A stretch of DNA of 48,507 bases from Coriobacteriaceae bacterium AF08-21 (GCA_027687465.1 JAQCQR010000018.1:1-48507), one strand, 5' to 3'; shown: positions 23,845 through 31,858, counted from the stretch's first letter. Notes: generated by a model from the letters alone, not told the origin. Made by a program: numbers and translations.

Positions 23845-25152
23845 ATGACGGAGTCCTCTCAGCATACGTCCAAGCCCCAGGTCGAGGTTGAGGCCTCGGG
23901 CGGCGATGACAATAAGAGCGCACGCCGCGGCGCAATCTTTATCGGCGTTGTGCTGGTGGGTTATATCGTCTATCTGGTGGTAACCGGGCAGATGGGGCAG
24001 TTCTGGGCTGCTATGTCGAGCGTCCAGGCGCCCTGGCTCGTTGTCGCGTGTCTTTGCATGTTTATGTATCTGTTCTTTGGCATTGTGGCCTATGCGATCG
24101 CCGTCTGGCTCGACCCCAATTCACCCGTCGGCATTCGCGACCTGATCTCGGTCGAGGCGAGTGGCATCTTCTTTGGCAACCTGACGCCCATGATGATGGG
24201 CTCTACGCCTGCCCAGATCTACCGCCTGACCAAAGCGGGCCAAAACGTGGGCGAAGCGGGTGCCACGCAGTTCACCCGATTTATTGTGTATCAGTTTGGC
24301 CTCGTTGCCTGGGGCGCTATCCTATTGCTTGCTCGCATGCCGTTTTTTGCCGAGCGCTATGGCGACATGACGCTGCTGTGCGTCTTTAGTTTTGGCGGTC
24401 ACTGCTGCATCCTGCTCGGCATCTTCGCCGTCGCGCTCATGCCTAAGACCGTCACGCGCGTCGCCCATTGCATCATCAATTGGCTCGAGCGCATAGGTGT
24501 CTCGGCCACTAAGATCGATGGATGGCGCTCGTTTGTCGATGGCGAGATCTACTCCTTCTCCGAGAAGTTCAAGCTTTCGGCCGGACATTTTTCTTCCATG
24601 CTGCTCACCGTGTTTATCACCATGCTGCAGCTCGCGTTTTTCTATCTGGTGCCGTATTTTCTGATGCTCGCCTTTGGTCACCACGAGGTCGACTTTTTCT
24701 CGGTCATGGCCGCGAGCGCCTTTGTCCAGCTGCTGAGCTCTGCGGTTCCCTTGCCCGGTGGAACTGGTGGCGCTGAGGGCGGCTTTGCTTTGTTCTTGGG
24801 TCATTTCTTTGGGTCGGCTTCGACCGCCGGCTATCTGCTGTGGCGTCTCATTACGTTTATCGCGCCGACCATTTTGGCTGCGCCCCTGCTGGGCCTTAAG
24901 AGCGCCCACAACGAGAGCATCCATGCGCGCTGGGATCGCGTGATGCGCAAGCTCGGCCGCGAGCCTCAGACGCCCTCTGCGCCCACTAAGCCGCACCCCA
25001 CGAATGCTGTTACCGTTGATCCCAGGAAGCACGCTCAGAAGGCTTCTGGGACCGCTAAGCCGGCTCATAAAGCCTATGTGCGCCAGACGGGCGACGGTAT
25101 CCGCGTATCTCCGTCGGCGCTCAATAAGAAGAAGCACCCTAAGTCGCGGTAG
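23845..25152 (+). CDS. Flippase-like (LPG synthase transmembrane-type) membrane protein
   Basis: A 435-residue integral membrane protein of the UPF0104/lysylphosphatidylglycerol synthase transmembrane family. At least six or seven hydrophobic segments are visible (for example GVVLVGYIVYLVV, ACLCMFMYLFFGIVAY, LLTVFITMLQLAFFYLV). The conserved SSAVPLPGGTGGAEGGF loop and FGNLTPMMMGSTPAQIYRL are family hallmarks. No catalytic aminoacyl-transfer domain follows; instead the last 80 residues form a basic Lys/Pro/Thr-rich cytoplasmic tail. It may flip or handle lipid intermediates; the substrate is unknown. ATG 23845 has GAAGGAG upstream. Confidence 0.83.
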   Translation: MTESSQHTSKPQVEVEASGGDDNKSARRGAIFIGVVLVGYIVYLVVTGQMGQFWAAMSSVQAPWLVVACLCMFMYLFFGIVAYAIAVWLDPNSPVGIRDLISVEASGIFFGNLTPMMMGSTPAQIYRLTKAGQNVGEAGATQFTRFIVYQFGLVAWGAILLLARMPFFAERYGDMTLLCVFSFGGHCCILLGIFAVALMPKTVTRVAHCIINWLERIGVSATKIDGWRSFVDGEIYSFSEKFKLSAGHFSSMLLTVFITMLQLAFFYLVPYFLMLAFGHHEVDFFSVMAASAFVQLLSSAVPLPGGTGGAEGGFALFLGHFFGSASTAGYLLWRLITFIAPTILAAPLLGLKSAHNESIHARWDRVMRKLGREPQTPSAPTKPHPTNAVTVDPRKHAQKASGTAKPAHKAYVRQTGDGIRVSPSALNKKKHPKSR

Positions 25153-25201
25153 GGCAGTCGTGCGTTCTTCATGATGCGGGGCATATTTGAGCTGTATGGG
25201 G

Positions 25202-25225
25202 GATAATCCTCTTACGTAGATTATC
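25202..25225. promoter_or_regulatory. Candidate TetR operator
   Basis: GATAATC (25202-25208) and GATTATC (25219-25225) form a perfect dyad around a central TACGTA (25213-25218), 44 bases before the TetR gene. This is a typical layout for autoregulation. Confidence 0.5.
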
Positions 25226-25268
25226 TCTCATCTGTTGATGAATGCTCGCATATCGAAGGGACACACCC

Positions 25269-25880
25269 ATGGCCACCAGTAAACCGCGTATTGATCGCCG
25301 TATCGTTCGCAGCCGCAATGCCATCCTTTCCGCTTTTGAGCGCTTGCTCATGGAAAAGCCGCTGGCAGACATTACGGTGAGTGCCATCGCGCGCGAGGCC
25401 AATGTCGACCGTAAAACCTTCTACGTGCACTTTGGTACGGTTGATGGCTTGCTCGATGCCATTGCCGTCGATGTGGTGGAGATGATTGTCGACTCGGTCG
25501 AGAAAACGCTTGCTTCCATGGACGGTGACACCAACGAGCGCGCCCTGGGCGCGGCGGCGACCTTCTTTAAAACCGTTAACGAGGCGCTGTGCAACAACCT
25601 GGTGCTCAATCGTCAGCTGATCGAGAACATTCCGCTCGATGATTTTATGGCTCGTCTTCGTGCGCCGCTCGAGCACGAGATTGCCGAGCGCGATCTGCTG
25701 CCCCACGGTCTCAAGGACGAGATGTTCGACTACTATCTGGCGTTTTTGCTGTCGGGTATTATCGGAATCTATCGCACATGGGCGCTGTCTGACGGCTCGG
25801 TTCCTATCGAGCGCGTCTCGGAGGTCGCCAACGACCTGACTCTCAATGGCCTGTCGAGTCTGGAATCTCGCTTGGATTAG
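25269..25880 (+). CDS. TetR/AcrR-family transcription regulator
   Basis: A 203-residue regulator. The N-terminal HTH (about 10-60) includes RNAILSAFERLLMEKPLADI, ITVSAIAREANVDRKTFYVHF and the family-typical Tyr-x-His-Phe end of the recognition helix. The C-terminal part is helical and unconserved, like the group often found beside membrane-protein genes. ATG 25269 follows AAGGGA. It stands between the flippase-like gene and the boundary of the corrinoid island. Its target is unknown; the dyad upstream suggests self-control. Confidence 0.88.
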   Translation: MATSKPRIDRRIVRSRNAILSAFERLLMEKPLADITVSAIAREANVDRKTFYVHFGTVDGLLDAIAVDVVEMIVDSVEKTLASMDGDTNERALGAAATFFKTVNEALCNNLVLNRQLIENIPLDDFMARLRAPLEHEIAERDLLPHGLKDEMFDYYLAFLLSGIIGIYRTWALSDGSVPIERVSEVANDLTLNGLSSLESRLD

Positions 25881-25882
25881 GC

Positions 25883-25975
25883 CTAGTTGGGCTCGTCGGC
25901 GTGGAAATACCTGTTCACGAGGTTCTCCGGCGCCTTGGTGACCTCGCCGGCGTAGGAGCTGTAGCCTGAGGATCC
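25883..25975 (-). pseudogene. IS3-family transposase fragment
   Basis: On the minus strand, between two stops, about 30 residues read GSSGYSSYAGEVTKAPENLV then NRYFHADEPN. This matches the segment just before the DDE catalytic core of IS3-group transposases (pattern YSSY-GE-----P-N---R-F-A--PN). It is cut off on both sides. It marks the junction between ordinary chromosome (TetR gene) and the corrinoid island. Confidence 0.6.
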
Positions 25976-25992
25976 TTAAATGAAAGTCCAGT

Positions 25993-27174
25993 TTATCCTT
26001 CCCACTCCAATTGGGAATCCTCCGATGCGCCTTCGCACGCTCGCATGACCTCGATACCATGCGAGCGTGCGAACTCGACGAGCTCTGCGTTGCGGGCGTT
26101 TATGGTGCCGAAGGCGGCGGGGCACACGATAAGGCGCGCGCAGTGGACGAGGAGCTCTTTGGCGCGGGCTATGGTTTTATCCCCGATCGGCTCGAAGGCG
26201 CGCTCGGCCACGCATTCCGTCGCCAGGTCGCGCGCGAGCTCGCAGTCGATGTCCCCTTCGTGCAGAACGCCCGCGTAGAACGCCTTGCCCTGCCGAATGA
26301 GCTGGCGAAACACAGCCGACCCCGTACCTGCGCCGGCGATGACGAACGTGTGCGCATCGCCGTGCGGACGCCCAATTTCCACGCTGCCGAAGCGCTCGTT
26401 GAAGGTGCCATGTTGAAGGCCGTAGAGCTCGCCAATCGTCTCGCGCGTGAATATGTCCTCGGGCGTGCCGGCGCGGAAGACCCGGCCGTCCTTCACGCAA
26501 ATCACCTTGTCGGCGCTTTTCTGCGCGAGCTCGAGTTCGTGGATGGACATGATGACGGCCACATTCCGCGATTTCGCAAGGTGGCGAAGTATTCGTAGCA
26601 GGTCGATCTGGTAGCGGATATCGAGATACGACGTGGGCTCGTCGAGCACGAGCAAACGCGGATCCTGCGCGATGGCGCGTGCGAGCATGACGCGCTGGCG
26701 TTGCCCGTCGCTTATCTGCATGAAGTCGCACTCTGCGAGCTCTTCCACATGTGCGGTTTTCATGGCCTCGTCGACCCGACTATGGTCGTTAGGCGAGAGT
26801 GTGCCCATTCGCCCGGTGTAGGGATGTCTTCCCGCCTCTACGATATCGCGGCAGGTGAGGAGCTCGGTCCGGGGGCGATCTGTCAGCATAACGGCAAGGT
26901 TCCTTGCGAACTCCGCCGTCTTCCATCGGGAAATCTCCCGCCCGTCGAGCTCGACCGCGCCGGCAAGTGGTGCCAGATGGCGTGTGATGGTTTTCAAGAT
27001 GGTCGACTTGCCCGAGCCGTTCGGCCCGATGAGCGCCACGACGTCGCCCGCGCGAACCTCCAGATCGACGCCTTTGACTACAACCTTCTTGTCGTAGCCC
27101 GCAGACAGGTTGCTTATGCGGAAAAGCGGCGCTCCGTCAGCCTGCGTTTTGGGCCGCGGCACGAATTCCCCCAT
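25993..27174 (-). CDS. ABC transporter ATPase, FecE/BtuD type, with C-terminal extension
   Basis: Energises import by the FecCD-type permease encoded just before it. The 393 residues have an ABC domain at about 15-250 with Walker A GPNGSGKST, signature ISDGQRQRVMLARA, Walker B LLVLDEPTSYLD and the switch His in IMSIHELELA. An extra domain of about 125 residues follows (about 268-393, HTFVIAGAGTGSAVFRQL and LIVCPAAFGTINARN), Rossmann-like in look and absent from FecE or BtuD of enterics. Such tails occur on ATPases near corrinoid genes in anaerobes, from memory of the family. The start abuts the permease stop with no gap. Confidence 0.88.
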   Translation of the reverse strand: MGEFVPRPKTQADGAPLFRISNLSAGYDKKVVVKGVDLEVRAGDVVALIGPNGSGKSTILKTITRHLAPLAGAVELDGREISRWKTAEFARNLAVMLTDRPRTELLTCRDIVEAGRHPYTGRMGTLSPNDHSRVDEAMKTAHVEELAECDFMQISDGQRQRVMLARAIAQDPRLLVLDEPTSYLDIRYQIDLLRILRHLAKSRNVAVIMSIHELELAQKSADKVICVKDGRVFRAGTPEDIFTRETIGELYGLQHGTFNERFGSVEIGRPHGDAHTFVIAGAGTGSAVFRQLIRQGKAFYAGVLHEGDIDCELARDLATECVAERAFEPIGDKTIARAKELLVHCARLIVCPAAFGTINARNAELVEFARSHGIEVMRACEGASEDSQLEWEG

Positions 27175-28215
27175 CTACCTCACCCGCTTCTTCAACATGA
27201 GCGCGATAACCACCGGCGCGCCGAAGATGGCGGTGACGGCGCTGATGGAAAGCTCGACGGGAGAGAACAGTGTGCGCGCGATCAAATCGCAGCCCGCGCA
27301 GAAGATGGCGCCTCCCAAGAAGCACGCGGGAATCACACGGATGGGCTTCGACGACTTTAGCGCCGACTTCACGAGATGCGGAACCGCGATGCCTACGAAC
27401 GACACCGGACCAGCGAACGCGGTCACGCAGGCGGAGAGCATGCTCGCTAGAAGGACGAGCACCACGCGGAAGCGTGCGACGTTCACGCCGACGCTTTTCG
27501 CGTAGGCTTCTCCCAGCTGGAAGGCGGAAAGGGGCTTCGATATCGCGAATACGCATGCGCTCACGGTGATCACCACGACCGCGATGACCGCCACGTCGTC
27601 CCAGCTCGAACCCGAGAAGCTACCCAAAGACCAGTTGTGCAGGTTCACGATGGACTGGTCGTCGGCGAAGACGATGAGGAAGTTCGTCGCCGCCGAGCAG
27701 ATGTATCCCACCATGACGCCCGCCACGATGAGCATAGCCATGGAACTTATGCGCCGTGCGATGAGGAGCACGAAGCCGATGGTGATAAGCGAGCCCAGAA
27801 ACGCTGCGGCCACCATGGCCGGCGAGGACATGGCCTGGTTCGCGCCTAGAAGTACGATCATCGTAAGCGCGACGACGAACTTTGCGCCCGAGGAGACGCC
27901 CAAGATGAACGGGTCGGCGATGGGGTTGTTGAAAAACGTCTGCAGCAGGAACCCGGAGAGCGAAAGTGCCCCGCCGAGAAGCACGGCTGAAAGCACGCGC
28001 GGCAGGCGAATCTCCCAGATGACCTGGCTTTCCATGGAATTGGCCGCGCCGCCTGAAAGGATGCCGGGGATGTGGTCTGCGGGCACGAGCACGCTCCCGA
28101 TGCACAGGTTGGCCCCGACGAGCACGATGAGGGCAACAGCGAGCAGCGCCGTCACGACGCGATTCCGCGCGGCGCGCCCCGATTCGTCGTATGCCATGGA
28201 AAGCCGGCTTCTCAT
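27175..28215 (-). CDS. FecCD-family ABC transporter permease
   Basis: Inner-membrane channel for siderophore, heme or corrinoid import. The 346 residues have about ten membrane segments and the family signatures IRLPRVLSAVLLGGALSLSG, NPIADPFILGVSSG and AGPVSFVGIAVPHLVK, the last being the ATPase-coupling region. ATG 28215 lies four bases after the previous stop; 28197 is an alternative. One permease gene is present, so it should act as a homodimer. Substrate class is inferred from the cobalamin riboswitch of its operon. Confidence 0.92.
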   Translation of the reverse strand: MRSRLSMAYDESGRAARNRVVTALLAVALIVLVGANLCIGSVLVPADHIPGILSGGAANSMESQVIWEIRLPRVLSAVLLGGALSLSGFLLQTFFNNPIADPFILGVSSGAKFVVALTMIVLLGANQAMSSPAMVAAAFLGSLITIGFVLLIARRISSMAMLIVAGVMVGYICSAATNFLIVFADDQSIVNLHNWSLGSFSGSSWDDVAVIAVVVITVSACVFAISKPLSAFQLGEAYAKSVGVNVARFRVVLVLLASMLSACVTAFAGPVSFVGIAVPHLVKSALKSSKPIRVIPACFLGGAIFCAGCDLIARTLFSPVELSISAVTAIFGAPVVIALMLKKRVR

Positions 28216-28219
28216 GGCG

Positions 28220-29791
28220 CTAACCGAGCTTCCTCAGATAATGGAAGTCGCTCGCGTCATCGCCGGTGAACGCCCCGTGCAGCTCGTCGATAATGTCGGC
28301 TGTAGAAGTCATCTGCTGGTACATGTCGGCGCTTGTGACCCAGACGTTGCCGTTCTTCACGGCTTTGAACTGCGACAATAGCGCGTTTTTGCCTACGAAG
28401 TCGTTCAAGGTGGCAACCGATTCGTCGATGGTGCCGTTGTAGACGATGATGTCGGCATCCTTCGCCGTCGCGTAGAAGCGCTCCATTTCGAGCGTTACTG
28501 ACGAACCTGACGTCGACGCCGTCTGCGCGTCATCGAGCGCATAGCTGCCGCCTGCAAGCTCGATCATCTGCACCACGTAGTCGCCCGCCCGCCGCGTGAC
28601 GGCGGCCCCGTTCGAGTTAATGTAGAAATACGCCACGGTTTTACCTGACGACGCGAGCCCCGACGTTTGCTCGACGCGGGCCTTCTGCTCGTTGAACAGG
28701 TGCGCGGCCTCGTCTTCCTTGTCGAATAGGACGCCGAAAAGCTTAATCCACTCAACGCGCCCGAGTGCTTCGGGCTCGCTCGACGACTGTTCGGTGAGCA
28801 CGACGAGCCCGAGCTTCTGCAGCTTTTCCTTCACATCGGGCGTGTGGTTGATCATGGTGTTCTCGATGGCGAGCGTGCAGCCCGAGGCCGATATTCGCTC
28901 GTAGTCGGGCGCGCTGTACTTGCCGCCGTAGGCGATCGCCCCACTTTCGAGCGCGCTTTTGAAGCCTGCGACCGAGCAATCGTCGGCCTTCGTGCCCGAC
29001 ATGATGATATTGTCGTTCGCATCGAGCGCGTCGACCAGGCACATCGTCGCCGACGACACGAGGTACACCTTGTCGGCGGGGCGCCTTATGACCGCGATGT
29101 CGGAGCTCAACCCATCAGGTACCTTCGCATCTTGCGGCACCACGAGGAAACGCTCCCCATTCGAAACGCAGATAAGCCGCAGACCGCCTTCGAACTCGTC
29201 GACAGTGAAGTGCTCGGCGTATTCAAGCTGAAGCGCCCCCGTCGGCTCCCAGCCGCAGCCCAAATCGGCGTTGTGGAAGTCGGCCGCGGCGCTTGAAGCC
29301 GTTCCTGCAGGGGAGCCGCCGCTTGCATCGTCGCCCGATTTCTCCTTCATGGTGGATGAGTCGAAGTGGATCGTGTAGTCGATGGTGTGCGGCGTCGACA
29401 TGGCGACGGTCTCGGCCGACACGGCGATGTCCTCGTCGAGCGTGACGGGTATCTCGAACGTGGAGTTGCCGCCGTCGTTTACGGGCGCGTAGTCCACGCC
29501 GTCGACGGTCATCTTGTCGTAGTTCGAACTCGACCAGGTGATGGTCGCGGTGTAGGTGTCGCCATCCTTCACAATTGTGGTGGGTGAGGCGATGCTTGCG
29601 CGCCCTGACCCACCGGAAAGCGAGACACTCACAGTGTATTCCTGAGAGCCCGCCGTGCCACCGGTCGCGTTCGGGCTCGCACTGCACCCCGCGAAGGGAA
29701 GCGCGAGCAGGGCGACGAGAACGCAGGTGATCGCGCGCGCCGCGATGCTGTGGCGCTTCCTGTTTTCCCCCTTGGGGAGAATCGACCGCAT
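28220..29791 (-). CDS. Substrate-binding lipoprotein with NEAT-like domain and FecB/BtuF-type binding domain
   Basis: Surface receptor of the ABC importer, 523 residues. A lipoprotein signal ends in LALPFAGC with Cys36. Residues about 50-155 form a NEAT-like or iron-transport-associated beta domain (SLSGGSGRASI, TITWSSSNYDKMTVDG, STFEIPVTL, AMSTPHTIDYTIHF). Residues about 190-520 resemble a class III periplasmic binding protein, with TMINHTPDVKEKL, LFGVLFDKEDEA and YATAKDADIIVYNGTID. The fused extra domain suggests capture of a tetrapyrrole such as heme or a corrinoid; which one is not decided by sequence. The start is four bases after the previous gene, with a weak ribosome site, so translation is probably coupled. 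Confidence 0.83.
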   Translation of the reverse strand: MRSILPKGENRKRHSIAARAITCVLVALLALPFAGCSASPNATGGTAGSQEYTVSVSLSGGSGRASIASPTTIVKDGDTYTATITWSSSNYDKMTVDGVDYAPVNDGGNSTFEIPVTLDEDIAVSAETVAMSTPHTIDYTIHFDSSTMKEKSGDDASGGSPAGTASSAAADFHNADLGCGWEPTGALQLEYAEHFTVDEFEGGLRLICVSNGERFLVVPQDAKVPDGLSSDIAVIRRPADKVYLVSSATMCLVDALDANDNIIMSGTKADDCSVAGFKSALESGAIAYGGKYSAPDYERISASGCTLAIENTMINHTPDVKEKLQKLGLVVLTEQSSSEPEALGRVEWIKLFGVLFDKEDEAAHLFNEQKARVEQTSGLASSGKTVAYFYINSNGAAVTRRAGDYVVQMIELAGGSYALDDAQTASTSGSSVTLEMERFYATAKDADIIVYNGTIDESVATLNDFVGKNALLSQFKAVKNGNVWVTSADMYQQMTSTADIIDELHGAFTGDDASDFHYLRKLG

Positions 29792-29795
29792 GGCG

Positions 29796-30329
29796 TTACT
29801 TCAGTGCGTCGGCGCGCAGATCGACGCCGGCGGATTCGAACACAAGCGTGCGGTCGTACCACTGCTCTTTTCTAATACTCCACGCGGCACAGGCGGTGTC
29901 CTCGTCGAGCGCATCAACGGGCACGTCGTAGGTGTACTTGCCTTCCGCGTTTTCCACATAGGGGATGAAGTCGGCCTCGCTCGCGGCGGCAGCCTCGTCG
30001 CCCGTGCCCATGAAGAGCTTGCCGTAGCCCGTGCCGGAAAGCGTCATCACGCAGTGCATGGAGCCGTTTTCCACGATGAGCTGTGCGTCCACAATCCTGA
30101 ACATGTTCGAGCTGGAATCTACGGTGATCGGATAGGTGCCGTCGGCCACCTTGTCGGCGGTGATGGGGGCAGCGCTTGCACCCTCGGTCGCATCGGCCGC
30201 CTGCTCGGTCTTTTCCTGGGAATCGGCATCGCTTGCCTTTGCGCTGTCGATTGAATTTCCGCCGCAGCCGGCGAGCGAGAACGCGAAAAGCGCCGCCGAC
30301 AGGGCGAAGACGAGGGTTTTCTTCAACAT
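29796..30329 (-). CDS. Small lipoprotein of a tetrapyrrole/iron-uptake-associated family
   Basis: A 177-residue predicted lipoprotein. The signal MLKKTLVFALSAALF ends in SLAGC (Cys22), followed by an acidic low-complexity linker (about 25-65). The beta-rich domain (about 68-177) has VADGTYPITVDSSSNMFRIV, VMTLSGTGYGKLFMG and CAAWSIRKEQWYDRTLVF. I recall similar domains near NEAT-like and FecCD importers in anaerobic Gram-positives, but no function is established. Start 30329 has AAGGAAC upstream; a longer frame to 30428 runs back into intercistronic hairpins. It sits between the exported chelatase and the binding protein, so a role in handing over ligand is plausible. Confidence 0.7.
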   Translation of the reverse strand: MLKKTLVFALSAALFAFSLAGCGGNSIDSAKASDADSQEKTEQAADATEGASAAPITADKVADGTYPITVDSSSNMFRIVDAQLIVENGSMHCVMTLSGTGYGKLFMGTGDEAAAASEADFIPYVENAEGKYTYDVPVDALDEDTACAAWSIRKEQWYDRTLVFESAGVDLRADALK

Positions 30330-30391
30330 GGAGGGGTTCCTTTCAATCGCTTCGACCGCCCGCGCCGTGCGGTGGGCGGGCGGGATGCGAA

Positions 30392-30463
30392 TGCAACGGG
30401 CATGCGCCGTCGGTCGGGGAAGGCGCATGCCCGTTGCACGGGGACGCGACCGGCGCCCCCGTG
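30392..30463 (-). other. Two strong intercistronic hairpins after cbiK
   Basis: Arms 30392-30408 and 30422-30438 are perfectly complementary over 17 bases (TGCAACGGGCATGCGCC). A second stem pairs 30437-30443 (CACGGGG) with 30457-30463. No T-run follows in the reading direction, so they may protect the cbiK mRNA or damp downstream expression. Confidence 0.7.
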
Positions 30464-30473
30464 CGCGGCGAGT

Positions 30474-31400
30474 TTAGAGCTTGGCGATGGCGTCGTCCAC
30501 GTGTGAGACGTAGATGTCGTCGACCGCGACGTTCTGTCCCAGACCCTGGAGCAGGCACGTCACTTCGAAGCCGGCGGCCACGAACTTCGCAGCCCAGCTG
30601 TCAGGGTCGGTCTCGTCTGCCATGTCGTTGTTCGCGTGGTCGCCCGCGACCACCATGAACGGCGCGAGCACGGCCTTCTTGTACCCTGCGGCGCTCGCGG
30701 CGGCGATAACATCCTCGCAGGTCGGTTCAGCCTCGACGGTGCCGACGAAGAACTGCGTCAAGCCCTCGTTCTTGAACACTTCCTGCATCTTGGCATAGTC
30801 GGCGTTGGAATCGGCTTCGGTGCCGTGGCCCATGAGGCACAGCGCCGTCTTGCCGTCGTCGAAGGACGCCATGTTCTCCTTAATGGCTGCGGCCACCTTC
30901 TTGTAGTCGTCGTCGGAGGTGAGCAACGGGTCGCCGAGCGAGATCTTGTCGAACTTGTCGGCGTACTTGTCGAGCTCGTCTTTCACGTCGGTGTATTCCA
31001 GGCCGCCCATGAGATGCGTCGGCTGCACGACGATTTCCTTCACGCCGTCTTTCACGCAGCGGTCGAGCGCCTCGGTCATGTTGTCGATCGTGATGCCGTC
31101 GCGCTTCTTCAGCTTGTCGATGATGATCTGCGCGGTGAAGGCGCGGCGGATGTCGTAGTCCTGCCAGTACTTCTCGCGGATAGCGTCTTCGATGGCGCCG
31201 ATGGTGATGTGGCGCGAGTCGTTGTAGCTCGTGCCGAAGCTCGTGACGAGGATGACCGGCTTCACGGCCTTCTCCTTTTCGCTCGATTTCTCGGAACTTG
31301 CGGAGGTGCTGGAGCAGCCCGCGAGCGTGATTCCGGCGAGCGCGACGGCTCCGGTTGCTGCGGCGCCCATGAAGCTGCGGCGTGACATCTGGTCGGACAT
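30474..31400 (-). CDS. cbiK: Exported lipoprotein of the CbiK sirohydrochlorin cobaltochelatase family
   Basis: CbiK enzymes insert cobalt into sirohydrochlorin at the start of the anaerobic corrin route. This 308-residue protein keeps the chelatase fold: VILVTSFGTSYNDSR, VQPTHLMGG with His129, LMGHGTEADSNADY with His192, and VVAGDHANNDM with His255. Unusually, it begins with a twin-arginine signal (SRRSFMG) and a lipobox (TLAGC, Cys29), so it should be exported folded and anchored outside the membrane. A periplasmic CbiK is known in Desulfovibrio vulgaris. Start 31400 has GAGGAAAGG upstream. It is the first gene behind the cobalamin riboswitch and heads the importer operon. Its role may be metal or tetrapyrrole handling in uptake more than synthesis. 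Confidence 0.88.
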   Translation of the reverse strand: MSDQMSRRSFMGAAATGAVALAGITLAGCSSTSASSEKSSEKEKAVKPVILVTSFGTSYNDSRHITIGAIEDAIREKYWQDYDIRRAFTAQIIIDKLKKRDGITIDNMTEALDRCVKDGVKEIVVQPTHLMGGLEYTDVKDELDKYADKFDKISLGDPLLTSDDDYKKVAAAIKENMASFDDGKTALCLMGHGTEADSNADYAKMQEVFKNEGLTQFFVGTVEAEPTCEDVIAAASAAGYKKAVLAPFMVVAGDHANNDMADETDPDSWAAKFVAAGFEVTCLLQGLGQNVAVDDIYVSHVDDAIAKL

Positions 31401-31454
31401 GGTTTTTCCTTTCCTCGGTTTGCCGGTCCCCCGGCGACAGTTGCTTGTCGGCAC

Positions 31455-31483
31455 AAGCGAAAGAAAAGCGCACCCCTCGGGGT
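31455..31483 (-). terminator. Terminator in the riboswitch expression platform
   Basis: On the minus strand an ACCCC-GA-GGGGT hairpin (31472-31483) is followed by GCGCTTTTCTTT. A second hairpin (31501-31515, CACGGC-ATC-GCCGTG) precedes it. Premature termination when cobalamin is bound is the likely mode. Confidence 0.55.
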
Positions 31484-31517
31484 TCACAAGGAGCTAACGC
31501 CACGGCGATGCCGTGAG

Positions 31518-31655
31518 GAAAAGGCGAAGCAGTCTGGCTTGGGGCGCGAGGCGGTTCGCCCGCGCGTCCTATACAGTAATGTCCCTTGCCCAGGATTCCC
31601 ACCTGGTTCCCTCCGCAAGCCAGCGCGGGCTGTGCGGACGCCGCGCCGGTCATTT
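31518..31655 (-). promoter_or_regulatory. Cobalamin (B12) riboswitch
   Basis: Read on the minus strand, the conserved core appears in order: GGGAACC, then GGTGGGAATCC (31603-31593), a GC/GGG stretch, ACTGT (31577-31573) and AAGCCAG (31540-31534) followed by a closing CT-rich strand. This is the B12-box arrangement of the cobalamin aptamer. It lies in the leader between promoter 31727-31699 and cbiK, so cobalamin should repress the exported chelatase and the importer. The limits given are approximate. Confidence 0.85.
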
Positions 31656-31698
31656 CCTTTTATCCGATTGTCATATGCTCGTTGCCGAATCTTTTACT

Positions 31699-31727
31699 AT
31701 GATAGTGGGCACTTGTGAACGTGTCAA
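31699..31727 (-). promoter_or_regulatory. Promoter of the riboswitch-controlled importer operon
   Basis: On the minus strand TTGACA (31727-31722) and TATCAT (31704-31699) are separated by exactly 17 bases, a near-consensus promoter. The -10 lies in ACTATGATAGT (31696-31706), a near-palindrome that also offers TATGAT on the plus strand, without a good plus-strand -35. Confidence 0.75.
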
Positions 31728-31858
31728 AGCCAGGGCGGGCGGCATTGCGCCTCCTGCCTGCGTATTTGCGCCGATTGCCGCTTCGGGCGGCGTGTTTTGC
31801 CCGCTGCGCGAATGGCGGCGTAAACGGTTGCGATGAGAAACGGGAAGGGAAGGCTCGG

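Noticed and set aside
31715..31858. Upstream extension of cobM by 48 residues
   Set aside because: Unconserved leader, Arg/Ala-rich, overlapping the divergent promoter region.
31707..31858. Second cobalamin riboswitch on the plus strand
   Set aside because: An AAGCCAG occurs at 31726, but the preceding core (GGTG/AATCC and ACTG) is missing on this strand.
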